In this document: in pieces, positions 5,983 through 6,165 of the stretch
Layout: every line of letters starts with the position of its first letter
Numbering within the stretch: the stretch's first letter is position 1
DNA from: Chrysiogenales bacterium
Lineage (GTDB): Bacteria > Acidobacteriota > Aminicenantia > UBA2199
Direction of reading: 5' to 3'
Length of the DNA: 6,165 nt
Assembly (NCBI GenBank): GCA_004525465.1
Contig: SPCN01000144.1
Coordinates: 1-6,165, forward strand
The notes under the pieces: model-generated
What the model was told of the DNA's origin: nothing
Seen by the model: the letters and a program-made list of their open reading frames with translations, nothing else
Databases searched by the model: none
Made by a program: the position numbers and the translations under genes

Positions 5983-6040
5983 GGCCGCGTTCGTCTTGCA
6001 TGCCTCTCATTATGTCATTCTTTGCCGGGGCTGTAAATAG
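5983..6040 (-). repeat. 58-bp direct repeat, copy B, downstream of the carbonic anhydrase gene
   Basis: This is the second copy of the block at 4876-4933. Relative to copy A it differs at 6003, 6005, 6015, 6019, 6024 and 6038. It keeps the pyrK-type ATG (6001-5999) and the next 16 bases exactly, so it still encodes MQDERG. The frame then leaves the repeat and stops at TAA (5960-5962) after 13 codons, so no protein gene remains. It starts 28 bp past the carbonic anhydrase stop. Confidence 0.85.
6009..6037 (-). promoter_or_regulatory. duplicated promoter pointing into the carbonic anhydrase gene
   Basis: TTTACA (6037-6032), a 17-bp spacer and CATAAT (6014-6009) are preserved from the pyrK promoter. 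If active, transcription would start near 6001 and run leftward, antisense to the 3' end of the carbonic anhydrase gene. Confidence 0.48.
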
Positions 6041-6105
6041 GAAAGGTTTATCGTTGCCGGAGGATGGTGCGGGTATTTTTTGCGCGGGAAAACAAAGAAC
6101 GGTCC

Positions 6106-6165
6106 TTACTGGGCGGCCGGGCTTTCGCCTTCTATCGTGGCTAGAAGGGTCTGCGCTTCCATGGC
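6106..6165 (-). CDS. possible C-terminal end of a leftward gene, cut by the window edge
   Basis: Reading leftward from the window edge, a frame encodes the 19 residues AMEAQTLLATIEGESPAAQ and ends in TAA (6106-6108). The composition is protein-like (an amphipathic run with an Ala/Glu-rich tail), but it is too short to identify. The 65 bp between this stop and repeat copy B show no clear terminator. If real, the gene reads toward copy B and converges on the carbonic anhydrase gene. Confidence 0.35.
   Translation of the reverse strand, partial: AMEAQTLLATIEGESPAAQ

Noticed and set aside
6064..6144. Rightward ATG frame after GGAGG near the right end
   Set aside because: The Shine-Dalgarno-like bases touch the ATG, the frame is only about 26 codons, and it conflicts with the more protein-like minus-strand frame.

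Overview
The window looks like chromosomal DNA from an anaerobic or facultative Gram-negative bacterium. Three things suggest this: a flavodoxin-ferredoxin fusion with two 4Fe-4S clusters, a class 1B (PyrK-dependent) dihydroorotate dehydrogenase, and a carbonic anhydrase with a Sec signal peptide. Coding DNA is moderately GC-rich and the spacers are more AT-rich. I cannot fix the lineage; Acidobacteriota/Aminicenantes-type bacteria are a guess only. I found no tRNA, rRNA, CRISPR array, transposase or convincing intrinsic terminator.

Left part (1-2040). A leftward-reading stub (18-164) matches the extreme C-terminus of a DUF3471-type domain from a serine-hydrolase/CubicO-like protein; the rest of that gene is absent. 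The AT-rich spacer beside it holds a good promoter for an EFR1-type flavodoxin/ferredoxin protein (195-983). A membrane-anchored TolB/PD40-like propeller protein follows on the same strand (about 1066-2040).

Middle part (1982-4936, minus strand). pyrK (4124-4894) and pyrD (3226-4136) overlap by 13 bp and encode the two subunits of NAD-linked dihydroorotate dehydrogenase, the fourth step of de novo pyrimidine synthesis. pyrD is broken by one missing base near 4037-4040. After a 197-bp spacer comes a flippase-like, LPG-synthase-TM-type membrane protein (1982-3028), whose 3' end overlaps the propeller gene tail-to-tail by 59 bp.

Right part (4876-6165). pyrK (leftward) and a signal-peptide-bearing beta-carbonic anhydrase (5167-5955, rightward) diverge from a shared upstream region. 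The most unusual feature is a 58-bp repeat. One copy (4876-4933) is the pyrK promoter plus the first codons of pyrK. The second copy (5983-6040), in the same orientation, lies just past the carbonic anhydrase gene. The copies match at 52 of 58 positions, and every difference lies outside the -35 and -10 hexamers and outside the start codon and early coding bases. Promoter geometry suggests a leaderless pyrK mRNA and, from the second copy, transcription antisense to the carbonic anhydrase gene. The window ends inside the C-terminus of a possible leftward gene (6106-6165).
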